Origin: Bacteroidota bacterium
GTDB lineage: Bacteria; Bacteroidota; Bacteroidia; AKYH767-A; OLB10
Assembly: GCA_023251535.1 (NCBI GenBank)
Contig: JAHEYP010000008.1
Span: 1-64,000, forward strand
Reading direction: 5' to 3'
DNA: 64,000 nt
Shown: positions 9,129 through 17,042 of the stretch, in pieces
Position numbering within the stretch: position 1 is the first letter of the stretch
Layout of the letters: each line of letters begins with the position of its first letter
The notes under the pieces: model-generated
What the model was told of the DNA's origin: nothing
What the model saw: the letters and a program-made list of their open reading frames with translations, nothing else
Databases searched by the model: none
Position numbers and translations under genes: made by a program

Positions 9129-9875
9129 CTAAGCGAGAATTAACTGCGTTAAAATATAATCGAAAATAAGAATGAAGATGCTCGAATAAACCACCGCCTT
9201 TGTACTGCTTTGTCCTACTTCCAACGCACCGCCATCGGTATGAAATCCGTGATAAGCAGAAACGCTAGTAATGATATATGCAAACACCAAAGTTTTAATG
9301 AGTGCAAAAACAATATTGAAAGGAAGAAACTGATCTTGGATCCCTCTGATATAATCGGCTGAAGGCACAATGCCCGACATATCGCCTGCAATCCATCCAC
9401 CAATAATTCCCAAAAACATACTGATGATAACTACGAAAGGACAGATGAGTAATCCCGCAACAATTTTGGGCAGTGTAAGATATCCCGATGAATTTATCCC
9501 CATAATTTCGAGCGCATCAATTTGCTCGGTGACACGCATCGTACCTATTTCGGAAGCGATGCTACTTCCAATTTTTCCTGCCAACACCAACATGATGATG
9601 GTAGGCGAAAACTCCAAGATAATTGAATCGCGGGCAACAATACCAACAGCATAAAGCGGCACCATCGGATTCACGAGGTTATAAGCACTTTGAAGCGTGA
9701 TAACGGCACCCATGAAAACAGAAGTCAGTGCAACGATTCCGAGCGCACCAACACCAATGCTCACCAACTCATGCATCACCTGGCGGTAGTACACAATGAA
9801 CTTCTCAGGCTTCACGAAAAGGCCTTTCATAAATTTCCAGTAGCGCCCGATCTCGAACCAGGTTTTTGTAAGCAT
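9129..9875 (-). CDS. mlaE: MlaE-type ABC transporter permease
   Basis: A 248-residue integral membrane protein of the MlaE/YrbE family. The family core is visible: GVGALGIVALTSVFMGAV, the EFSPTI stretch, and AGKIGSSIASEIGTMRVTEQIDALE, the conserved loop that couples to the ATPase. Five or so membrane helices are predictable. It is the first gene of a two-gene unit with mlaF. A possible minus-strand -7 box, TACTTTCG (9893-9900), lies about 18 bases upstream. Function inferred from the family: transmembrane part of an asymmetric-lipid or MCE transport complex. Confidence 0.88.
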   Translation of the reverse strand: MLTKTWFEIGRYWKFMKGLFVKPEKFIVYYRQVMHELVSIGVGALGIVALTSVFMGAVITLQSAYNLVNPMVPLYAVGIVARDSIILEFSPTIIMLVLAGKIGSSIASEIGTMRVTEQIDALEIMGINSSGYLTLPKIVAGLLICPFVVIISMFLGIIGGWIAGDMSGIVPSADYIRGIQDQFLPFNIVFALIKTLVFAYIITSVSAYHGFHTDGGALEVGQSSTKAVVYSSIFILIFDYILTQLILA

Positions 9876-9925
9876 AGATTGTTTTGTTGAGGCGAAAGTA
9901 CGAAACGAATTTTGGATTTTGCTTG

Positions 9926-9988
9926 CCCTGAAGTGTGTCGTATTGAAATTGTTTTTTGAAGGGAATCACTTCGACTCTACTTCAGGGG
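9926..9988. repeat. Hairpin repeat, copy 1
   Basis: CCCTGAAGTGTGTCG at 9926-9940 pairs with CGACTCTACTTCAGGGG at 9972-9988, giving a stem of about 15 base pairs with few mismatches around a T-rich loop. It matches the second copy at 10166 in both arms but not in the loop, so the arms seem to be the conserved part, as in REP-like elements. Confidence 0.65.
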
Positions 9989-10165
9989 ATTTTGGATTGG
10001 CTGGAGCGGATTGATGGGCCGCTGATTTTTAAGATCGATATGATTAGTTAAGATTAATAATTAGCTACCTATTGATTTCTTTTTAAATTAGTGATTTATT
10101 GGGAACACGGATTCGCTCCGACTGTGCAAGCACGTCGAAGCTAAAAGGATTTAAAAATTTGTTTA

Positions 10166-10227
10166 CCCTGAAGTGTGTCGATCGGCTAATTTTTTTGAGA
10201 TGAAATTTATCGACACTACTTCAGGGG
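10166..10227. repeat. Hairpin repeat, copy 2
   Basis: CCCTGAAGTGTGTCG at 10166-10180 pairs with CGACACTACTTCAGGGG at 10211-10227. The left arm is identical to copy 1 and the right arm differs at one base; the T-rich loop has diverged. Confidence 0.65.
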
Positions 10228-10537
10228 ATTTAAAAGGATGTTTGTCCGATAGCGGCTGGCGCGTAGAGGATCGCCTAACGGCGAGACGGATTATCCCCGA
10301 AGGGGCAGGCTGTCTACGACGAGGATTTACCTCCCATCGATTTCATTTTCGAAAACGAAATCATAATTAATCAATCAATTGGGACAAGCGCTGCGAAATC
10401 GTTGCTTCGCTGCGTTTAAATTTATATCTGCATTCAAAAAACGCAACTTCGTTTAAACTTAAGGTTTTGGCTTAGAAATTATATATTCCATAAATCTCTC
10501 TTTGATTTAACATTTTTTTGGGTAATATAATCTCATT

Positions 10538-10603
10538 CACCCTGTAGGGGTGATTTATTGTCACTCTAAACATAACACGAAATCTTAGCGCCCTGTAGGG
10601 CCG
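10538..10603. repeat. Pair of CCCTGTAGGG palindromes
   Basis: CACCCTGTAGGGGTG (10538-10552) and GCGCCCTGTAGGGCCGC (10588-10604) share the palindromic core CCCTGTAGGG, 50 bases apart. The cores are flanked by different bases that extend each palindrome, which argues for hairpin function rather than chance. Confidence 0.5.
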
Positions 10604-10675
10604 CTTTAAAATGGATTTCAAATTGAAAAATGAACTAATATTCCAACAAGCATTTCGTTGGAACCCCCATTCACT

Positions 10676-10707
10676 CATCCAGTCATTCATTCATCCAGTC
10701 ATTCATT
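10676..10707. repeat. Tandem 16-base duplication
   Basis: CATCCAGTCATTCATT occurs twice in perfect tandem (10676-10691 and 10692-10707), followed by a partial CATTCATT. This is a small tandem repeat with no visible coding role. Confidence 0.75.
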
Positions 10708-10767
10708 CATTGACCTCCTTCCAAAATATTTCTCTCCCACCTATCGTTATCTTTTCTCTATTCCCAC

Positions 10768-10775
10768 TACCTTTG
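10768..10775 (+). promoter_or_regulatory. -7 promoter element directly before start codon
   Basis: TACCTTTG matches TAnnTTTG exactly and ends only 4 bases before the ATG at 10780. Transcription normally starts a few bases past this box, so the message would start at or near the ATG. No clear -33 box is visible. Confidence 0.5.
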
Positions 10776-10779
10776 TAAT

Positions 10780-10947
10780 ATGAACCGAATAAAACGACTT
10801 ACTGCTATGGCGCTGCTACTCGGATTGATGACAGGTGCATCGGGATGTAAACTGTTTAAGAAAGATTGCCATTGCCCTAGTTTCGGACAAATTCCTGCGA
10901 AATCGGGTCACACAACCGCTCCACACCCCCAAAACAAGCCCTGCTGA
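10780..10947 (+). CDS. Small Cys-rich lipoprotein
   Basis: A 55-residue protein with a lipoprotein signal: basic start MNRIKRLTAM, hydrophobic stretch ALLLGLMTG, and lipobox ASGC with Cys23. The mature part has a CHC motif in KKDCHCPSFG and ends in Cys. Small lipoproteins with a similar Cys-Pro patch occur in Bacteroidota, but I know no function. It sits alone, upstream of feoA by 125 bases, with a TAnnTTTG promoter box 4 bases before its ATG. Signal-peptide quality and promoter position are the reasons for calling it real. Confidence 0.6.
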   Translation: MNRIKRLTAMALLLGLMTGASGCKLFKKDCHCPSFGQIPAKSGHTTAPHPQNKPC

Positions 10948-11010
10948 TAAAGATCAGCGATATTTAATCGGTTGCATTACAGCCAATTACAGGAATTTGG
11001 ATTTTTAATG

Positions 11011-11042
11011 TTGTACGATCGATTGTGGATGTATTATCTTAG
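11011..11042 (+). promoter_or_regulatory. Probable feoAB promoter
   Basis: TTG (11011-11013) and TATCTTAG (11035-11042, one mismatch to TAnnTTTG) are separated by 21 bases, within the 17-23 base range described for Flavobacterium-type promoters. The palindromic operator candidate starts 7 bases downstream. Confidence 0.4.
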
Positions 11043-11049
11043 CATCGCT

Positions 11050-11066
11050 TTTAGAATCATTCTAAA
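11050..11066. promoter_or_regulatory. Palindromic operator candidate of feoAB
   Basis: TTTAGAATCATTCTAAA is a perfect inverted repeat with 8-base arms around one C. It lies between the predicted promoter and the feoA ATG at 11073, where a bound repressor would block initiation. Size and symmetry suit a dimeric metal-dependent repressor (Fur or DtxR/MntR type). The sequence is not the classical Fur box, so the regulator is not identified. Confidence 0.6.
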
Positions 11067-11072
11067 TAAGCT

Positions 11073-11312
11073 ATGAAAACAGCCCTAGTTAAACTTTCTG
11101 ATTTACGCCGCGGAGCCCGCTGCATTATCGACTCCTTCACAGATGATGTGATGAAGCAAAAGCTATTGGAAATGGGCTGCTTGCCGGGCGAGACAATTAC
11201 CGTTGATCGATTTGCTCCTTTTGGTTGCCCCATGGCTATTAATGTTTCTGGCTCCACTCTAAGTATTCGCGTTGACGAAGCACAGAGTGTAATTGTAAAA
11301 CCATTAGCTTAA
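11073..11312 (+). CDS. feoA: FeoA, ferrous iron transport accessory protein
   Basis: A 79-residue SH3-like protein. Family features are LSDLRRGARC at the start, LLEMGCLPGETI in the middle and the closing SIRVDEAQSVIV strand. It is 10 bases upstream of feoB, so the two form an operon. FeoA is thought to modulate the GTPase transporter FeoB at the cytoplasmic face. A palindromic operator candidate just upstream suggests control by iron. Confidence 0.93.
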   Translation: MKTALVKLSDLRRGARCIIDSFTDDVMKQKLLEMGCLPGETITVDRFAPFGCPMAINVSGSTLSIRVDEAQSVIVKPLA

Positions 11313-11322
11313 CGTTTCTGCC

Positions 11323-13482
11323 TTGCAACACTCCGATTTCCCTCAAACGGAACCGACTTCGCGTCAGGTTAAAGTATCGCTTGTAGGAAATCCGAATAGT
11401 GGCAAGAGTACGCTTTTTAATGCGCTCACCGGACTTCATCAAAAGATTGCAAATTTCCCTGGTGTTACCGTTGAGAAGAAAACAGGCTACTCGAAAATTT
11501 ATAACTCGTCAACAGGTAAACCAACTTCGTTAGAGATTACCGATTTACCTGGTACTTATAGCTTATATCCGAAGTCGCCCGACGAACGTATCCCCTTCGA
11601 AGTTTTATGCGATCCGGGTGATGAAAACCATCCCGATTTGGTAATTCTCATAGCCGATGGTACTAACCTAAAACGTAGTTTGTTTTTGGCTTCGCAGGTT
11701 ATCGATTTGAAAATTCCCGCTGTACTTGCTTTAAATATGATGGACCTTGTGAAAGAACAGGGTATCGATATTAAGCTCGATGAATTGGAACGCAGATTAG
11801 GCGTTCGCATCGTTCCTGTGAATGCACGCAAAGGCATCGGACTCGAAGAACTGAAACAAGCTGTTATCAGCAAATTGCATGTCCCGGAAAACGACATTTT
11901 CGAAACAGGTCCTTTAGCTCCTACACTTCTAAAAAAGATTCGCTCAATACTAGAGATGCGTAGCGATTATGCTGCATTACAAATTGCACATCATCGCGAT
12001 GCTATCTCCGGATTTCATATTCCACAGCAACAGAAAAAAGATATTGAAGAAGCAATGTCGACACACGAATTCGACAGTATCAAAATACAATCGTTCGAGA
12101 CATTAGAACGATACAAAGTGATTCATGAGATCTTGCAAATATGTATGGTGAAAGCTGTCGACGATAAACCATCGTGGAGTGCGAAAATCGACAAGCTCAT
12201 GATTCATCGTTTCTGGGGATATGTTATTTTCTTGGGAATATTATTTTTAATCTTTCAAGCCATATTTACCATTGCGGCTTTTCCGATGGACTTCATCGAT
12301 CAAACATTTACTGGTTTAACGGAAGCTGCACGCAATGCATTACCGAAAGGTGTGCTAAACGATTTATTGGTGAATGGTGTATTAGCAGGAATTGGAGGAA
12401 TCGTCATTTTCATTCCGCAAATCGCCATGTTGTTTATGTTCATTGCTATTCTCGAAGATTCGGGATATATGGCACGGGTAAGTTTTTTGATGGATAAACT
12501 TATGCGAAAATTCGGACTCAACGGACGATCAGTAATTCCGTTGATATCGGGAGTAGCATGCGCCGTACCTGCGATTATGGCTACACGCACGATAGGAAGT
12601 TGGAAAGAACGATTAATCACCATCATGATTACGCCGTTGATGAGTTGCTCAGCGCGATTACCCGTTTATACTTTGCTCATTGCGTTGGTTGTCCCTTCGA
12701 AATTAATTTGGGGAGTATTTAACTTGCAAGGCATCGTTATGATGTCGCTGTACCTCATCGGATTTTTAGCAGCACTAGGCGCAGCACTAAGCATGAAATG
12801 GTTTGTAAAAGCAAAAGAACGCTCTTACTTCATCATGGAAATTCCCGTTTACCGTATGCCGCGCTGGTCGAATATTGTGTATTCGATTTATGAAAAGGTG
12901 CGAATCTTTTTATTTGATGCAGGAAAAATAATTATCGCCATTAGTATTATACTTTGGTTTTTATCATCGAGAGGACCGGGACAACATTTCAATGAAATTA
13001 CGCAGCAGATAGAACAACTATCAACCGAACAAAATATCGATCAAGATGCGCTAAACAAACTTGAGTCGCAACGATTAGAACATTCGTATGCAGGACACTT
13101 AGGACATTTATTGGAGCCTGCTATAAAACCGTTGGGCTTCGACTGGAAAATAGGTATTGCATTAGTAACTTCCTTCGCTGCGCGTGAAGTTTTTGTGGGC
13201 ACCATGAGTACTATTTACAGCGTTGGAAAAGACGATGGCGAAAGCAAAACGGTAAGAGATAAAATGCAAGCGGAAATTAATCCCGACACCGGACAACCGC
13301 GATACACTCCCGCTGTAGGATGGTCGCTAATGATTTTTTATGCCTTTGCTATGCAATGCATGAGTACCTTGGCAGTAGTAAAGAGAGAAACAGGTGGATG
13401 GAAATGGCCTATCATGCAATTCTTTTTCATGTCGGCATTAGCCTATTGCAGCAGTTTAATAATTTTCCAATTGATGAAATAA
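11323..13482 (+). CDS. feoB: FeoB, ferrous iron transporter GTPase
   Basis: A 719-residue inner-membrane Fe(II) transporter. The start is a TTG at 11323, 10 bases after feoA; no ATG occurs before the G domain, so TTG is the best start. G1 is GNPNSGKS (22-29), G2 lies in the NFPGVTVEKK stretch, G3 is DLPG and G4 is NMMD. A helical GDI-like spacer follows to about residue 280. The C-terminal membrane part has the two Gate-type repeats (SGVACAVPAIMATRTI and ITSFAAREVFVG-like) with about ten helices. Length is normal. Translation is probably coupled to feoA. Confidence 0.95.
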   Translation: MQHSDFPQTEPTSRQVKVSLVGNPNSGKSTLFNALTGLHQKIANFPGVTVEKKTGYSKIYNSSTGKPTSLEITDLPGTYSLYPKSPDERIPFEVLCDPGDENHPDLVILIADGTNLKRSLFLASQVIDLKIPAVLALNMMDLVKEQGIDIKLDELERRLGVRIVPVNARKGIGLEELKQAVISKLHVPENDIFETGPLAPTLLKKIRSILEMRSDYAALQIAHHRDAISGFHIPQQQKKDIEEAMSTHEFDSIKIQSFETLERYKVIHEILQICMVKAVDDKPSWSAKIDKLMIHRFWGYVIFLGILFLIFQAIFTIAAFPMDFIDQTFTGLTEAARNALPKGVLNDLLVNGVLAGIGGIVIFIPQIAMLFMFIAILEDSGYMARVSFLMDKLMRKFGLNGRSVIPLISGVACAVPAIMATRTIGSWKERLITIMITPLMSCSARLPVYTLLIALVVPSKLIWGVFNLQGIVMMSLYLIGFLAALGAALSMKWFVKAKERSYFIMEIPVYRMPRWSNIVYSIYEKVRIFLFDAGKIIIAISIILWFLSSRGPGQHFNEITQQIEQLSTEQNIDQDALNKLESQRLEHSYAGHLGHLLEPAIKPLGFDWKIGIALVTSFAAREVFVGTMSTIYSVGKDDGESKTVRDKMQAEINPDTGQPRYTPAVGWSLMIFYAFAMQCMSTLAVVKRETGGWKWPIMQFFFMSALAYCSSLIIFQLMK

Positions 13483-14106
13483 ATGATTACCGCAGATAAA
13501 CTACGGGAAGCATTAATGAAGTATGTACCGGCCGACGCTGTAGAAACTTGTGTCGACTGGATAAGAACTTATCGCATCAGTGTTCGCATCAAACATACGC
13601 GTGCCAGCAAATATGGCGACTATAGAGCTCCGCAAAATGGCCAAGGACATATTATCACCATCAACCACGATTTAAACCCCTATGCGTTTTTAATAACGTT
13701 TACACACGAAGTAGCACATCTCACTTGCTATAACAAATTCCGCGATCGTGTGGCTCCTCATGGAGAAGAATGGAAAAGCGAATTTCGCTTACTCTTGAAG
13801 CCCTTCCTCGACATGAAAATTTTTCCTGATAACGTGGCGATGGCAGTTGCTAATTATATAAAAGATCCTGCGGCATCGAGCTGTTCAGATGTTCACTTAA
13901 TGAAAGCCCTGAAACAACATAATGTTGGAGAAGAAGATTGGCTGCATTTAGAAGACATTCCCTACAACGAAAAATTTGAAATTAAATCAGGACAACAATT
14001 CGTGAAAGGCGAAAAGTTACGCAAGAACTTCACCTGCTTCGACCTAAAAACGAAACATAAATATTTTATTCATCCTTTGATGGAAGTGAGGGTGATTGAG
14101 GGGTAA
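13483..14106 (+). CDS. SprT-like zinc metalloprotein
   Basis: A 207-residue protein with a SprT-like domain. The zinc motif HEVAH is at residues 75-79 (TFTHEVAHLTCYNKF), with a likely third ligand in APHGEEWKSEF (His93). The C-terminal half (about 130-207) has two Cys (SSC, FTCFDLK) but not the full CxxC zinc ribbon of Spartan. The ATG is the base right after the feoB stop, so it is read from the same message, although the family is linked to protein or DNA-protein processing rather than iron. The substrate is unknown. Confidence 0.75.
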   Translation: MITADKLREALMKYVPADAVETCVDWIRTYRISVRIKHTRASKYGDYRAPQNGQGHIITINHDLNPYAFLITFTHEVAHLTCYNKFRDRVAPHGEEWKSEFRLLLKPFLDMKIFPDNVAMAVANYIKDPAASSCSDVHLMKALKQHNVGEEDWLHLEDIPYNEKFEIKSGQQFVKGEKLRKNFTCFDLKTKHKYFIHPLMEVRVIEG

Positions 14107-14373
14107 TATAAATAATTTATGCATCACAGGCTCATTCAGAGACTACTAGAGAGTTATCTTTTCTATCAATAATTGCATTGAAAAATAATTTACAGCACTG
14201 CAATCTAAATTTTCATCTTATTTATTTGCATTTTTAAAATATTTATTACCTTTATAATAACATTGACTATCATAATGGCTCTTTTGAATCAGAAAAATAT
14301 TGCGAAATCAGTTAATTAATTTTATGTTGCAAGAGAAATATTTTCTTCTTGCTGTCTTTTTATTCAAAATATC

Positions 14374-15978
14374 ATGAAACATCTCCTACTCTTCATATTG
14401 CTACTTAATTATAACATTAAGATACAGGCACAATCATTTCAATATATAAACGACAAATCGTTCGGGACTACCTTCGGCGAAAGCCAGGCATTTGCTACTA
14501 GATTAGGAAACAAGAATATTATTGCAGGATATAGCAGTTGCTCAGGCATTGAATTCGACAAAACATCTTCTAATTGCTCTGCAATATCGCCTGATATTTG
14601 GGTTGTTGCTTTTGATGATTCTTTAAATATTATTTGGGATAAAACTTTTGGAGGAGCCTCTGACGATAGACCATATGGTATAACTACTTTCAATAATAAA
14701 ATTTTAATATCAGGATATACTCGATCTGATACTTCGTGCTCAGTTCAGTTATCACCAAAAGGCAGTTTTGATTATTGGGTGTTAATTATCGATTCGCTAG
14801 GAAATAAATTTAATGAATGGCGATTTGGAAGCAGTGGCAGCGATCAAAACTGCAAAATAAAACCAACATTAGATGGTGGATATATATTGATGGGTGCGAG
14901 CAATGGCCCTGCAGACTTTGACAAAAGTCAAGCTTGTTTTGGAATCTATGATTACTGGGTTGTAAAACTCGATTCATCTGGAAATAAACAGTGGGACAAA
15001 ATATTTGGCGGAAATAATATAGAAGTCTATACTACTTGGGATTCGTTTAATATAACTTGTTTAAGTGATAGCGGCTATCTTATATACGGCTCTACATCAA
15101 GTGCATTTAGCGGCAATGTTTCAGGAATACCGTATGGATCAAGCGACGCGTGGATTATAAAAACAAACGAACTAGGACAAATAAAATGGAATAAAAGAAT
15201 TGGAGGAATATCATCCGAAAATATCTCTGATATTATAGAATTAAATAATTCATATCTAATAGTAGGATCAACCAGATCAGATTCGGGTGGCACAATCAAT
15301 AATATAGGTTTTGGCAATTCAGATATTTGGCTAATGAAATCAGACACATCAGGCAACATAATTTGGGAGCAGAAATACGGAACAAGTTATGACGATTATG
15401 GCATAAAAATATCTAAAACTCAATTCGGAAATTACAACATATTAGGTGAGGTTACAACAACTGGTAATGGGAGTTTTTCATCCCCTTCCTACGGAATGAC
15501 AGATTACTTGGTAATGATTGTTGATTCATCCGGAAATTTCTTGAATTATATTATTCTGGGAAGTGACTCATTAGATTTTCCATCGAGTCTAATAGATTTA
15601 AATGATAGTACTTACTTAGTTTGCGGTTCCGCGTATCATGGAACAACTCCTGTAAAACATGATATAGGCAAAGGAGGCTCCGATTATTGGGTTGTCAAAA
15701 TCGGATATTCAACAACTACAGGATTAACTGATTTTGGCCAAAACCTACAATTACATTTACAACCCAACCCTGCGCACGATTATGTAGAGATTACGGGATT
15801 GCCAAGCGATGATTACGAAGTAAATATTTACAGCATTGAAGGACGTTTACTGGCATCAAAAAAACAGCATGCAGATTTATCACTAACTATCCCAGTCTCC
15901 CATTTTCAATCCGGCATGTACCTCACCAAAATTCGTAATGATAAATTAAGAACTACGGTAAGATGGGTGAAGGAGTAA
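14374..15978 (+). CDS. T9SS type A secreted protein with repeated W-FGG/DYWVVK motif
   Basis: A 534-residue exported protein. The signal peptide is MKHLLLFILLLNYNIKIQAQ. The body consists of six or seven repeats of about 55-60 residues: W-KTFGG, then G-G-SST-S, then DYWVVKLDSSGN or a close variant. This is a beta-propeller-like array common in Bacteroidota surface proteins. The last 75 residues are a T9SS type A sorting domain (QPNPAHDYVEITG, GMYLTKI, basic end). It stands alone between two intergenic gaps. Binding partner unknown. Confidence 0.82.
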   Translation: MKHLLLFILLLNYNIKIQAQSFQYINDKSFGTTFGESQAFATRLGNKNIIAGYSSCSGIEFDKTSSNCSAISPDIWVVAFDDSLNIIWDKTFGGASDDRPYGITTFNNKILISGYTRSDTSCSVQLSPKGSFDYWVLIIDSLGNKFNEWRFGSSGSDQNCKIKPTLDGGYILMGASNGPADFDKSQACFGIYDYWVVKLDSSGNKQWDKIFGGNNIEVYTTWDSFNITCLSDSGYLIYGSTSSAFSGNVSGIPYGSSDAWIIKTNELGQIKWNKRIGGISSENISDIIELNNSYLIVGSTRSDSGGTINNIGFGNSDIWLMKSDTSGNIIWEQKYGTSYDDYGIKISKTQFGNYNILGEVTTTGNGSFSSPSYGMTDYLVMIVDSSGNFLNYIILGSDSLDFPSSLIDLNDSTYLVCGSAYHGTTPVKHDIGKGGSDYWVVKIGYSTTTGLTDFGQNLQLHLQPNPAHDYVEITGLPSDDYEVNIYSIEGRLLASKKQHADLSLTIPVSHFQSGMYLTKIRNDKLRTTVRWVKE

Positions 15979-16015
15979 TCGAATTTATATAGCCAGCAAT
16001 ACTTCATGTATATAC

Positions 16016-16052
16016 TTTTTATTGAGGTCACATTTTGTGACCTCAATAAAAA
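16016..16052. terminator. Bidirectional terminator, 17-bp stem
   Basis: TTTTTATTGAGGTCACA and its exact complement flank a TTT loop. The A/T-rich stem base gives a U-tract on either strand, serving both the T9SS gene (plus) and the ppx gene (minus) that converge here. Confidence 0.88.
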
Positions 16053-16108
16053 TGCTGCTATGCTGATGGATTAATATTTTTTGTTCTCAAGAACAAAAAA
16101 AAGGAAAT

Positions 16109-17005
16109 TTAAAACGAAAACTCCGGCATGTCGCGATGCTTTTCATAAAGCAAATGCACTATTCCATCTGAGAGTCCGATTTGTGGGACAATAATTTTAT
16201 CGATTTCTGCCGTTTTCATTACTGTCAAAAATATTTTTGTCGCCGGCATAATTACATCCGCGCGATCTGGATTTAATCCCAGTTGCAAAATGCGTTCTTC
16301 TAAAGTAAATTGCTTGAGGTAATCGTAAATATCTTTGATTTTATCGTACGACAATGGCTTATGCTCTTTACGATCTGCCATCTTGAATATTTTATTGATA
16401 TTCCCTCCCGAACCAATCGCCGTTAACGGTTTAAAATTTCTCGTATTAACATTCACCCACTCTTTCACCACATTCCATGTTTCTTTACTTACCTGATCGT
16501 GCAAAATACGAATGGTTCCTAAATTAAATGATTGTGATGCTACAATATGATTCTCAGCAAAGACTGTTAACTCGGTACTTCCTCCACCTACGTCAATATA
16601 CAAATACGATTTGTCGTGCTCGAGATGTTCAGCAATATGATTTGAATAAATAATCTGCGCTTCTGTCCTCCCGTCGATTACTTCTATATCTATTCCGCTG
16701 TATTGCTTTACATAGTCAACCACTTCTTTGCTATTGCTTGCTTCACGCATGGCTGCTGTAGCACAAGCTCGGTAATCGATCGCACCAAAAACTTCCATTA
16801 ACAATTTAAATGCTTTCATCGATTTCGCCAGCTGATCGATTTTCTCGTCACTTATTTTACGAAAACGAAAAGCATCTTCTCCTAGTCGTATCGGCATGCG
16901 CACTAATTCGGCTTTCTTAAAAGAAGTATCAGCCCCTGACTCGTACACATTGCAAAGCAAGAGACGAACAGCGTTTGATCCTATATCGATAGCGGCGAAT
17001 TTCAA
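16109..17005 (-). CDS. ppx: Exopolyphosphatase / Ppx-GppA family phosphatase
   Basis: A 298-residue protein of the actin-like Ppx/GppA phosphatase domain without the C-terminal HD part of long Ppx. The phosphate-binding motifs are DIGSNAVRLL (7-16), IDVGGGSTELTVF (about 138-150) and GSGGNINKI (about 205). The start codon is TTG (17005), giving MKFAAIDIGS; no ATG fits. It follows ppk1 by 37 bases on the same strand, so synthesis and breakdown of polyphosphate are encoded together. A pppGpp phosphatase activity is the alternative for this family. Confidence 0.88.
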   Translation of the reverse strand: MKFAAIDIGSNAVRLLLCNVYESGADTSFKKAELVRMPIRLGEDAFRFRKISDEKIDQLAKSMKAFKLLMEVFGAIDYRACATAAMREASNSKEVVDYVKQYSGIDIEVIDGRTEAQIIYSNHIAEHLEHDKSYLYIDVGGGSTELTVFAENHIVASQSFNLGTIRILHDQVSKETWNVVKEWVNVNTRNFKPLTAIGSGGNINKIFKMADRKEHKPLSYDKIKDIYDYLKQFTLEERILQLGLNPDRADVIMPATKIFLTVMKTAEIDKIIVPQIGLSDGIVHLLYEKHRDMPEFSF

Positions 17006-17042
17006 AGGAAGAATTGTTAGTTAACGAAGTTCAAATTTATTT

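Larger units (their letters stand above)
9876..10779. repeat. Gene-free stretch with hairpin and palindromic repeats
   Basis: About 900 bases without a supported gene. It contains two related 62-63 base hairpin elements (9926-9988 and 10166-10227), two CCCTGTAGGG palindromes (about 10538-10552 and 10588-10603), and a perfect 16-base tandem duplication, CATCCAGTCATTCATT, at 10676-10707. Two open frames in it read through these repeats and have no protein-like features. The stretch ends at the promoter of a small lipoprotein gene. Confidence 0.65.

Noticed and set aside
10173..10370. 65-codon open frame across the second hairpin repeat
   Set aside because: It starts within the hairpin arm and crosses repeat sequence; no protein-like features.
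10472..10690. Minus-strand open frame over the CCCTGTAGGG palindromes
   Set aside because: Made of repeat sequence, with no signal, motif or promoter.
16077..16100. TTTTTTGTTCT/AGAACAAAAAA palindrome before ppx stop
   Set aside because: Mostly homopolymer arms with no proper loop or U tract after the stem; the strong terminator is the 17-bp stem at 16016-16052.
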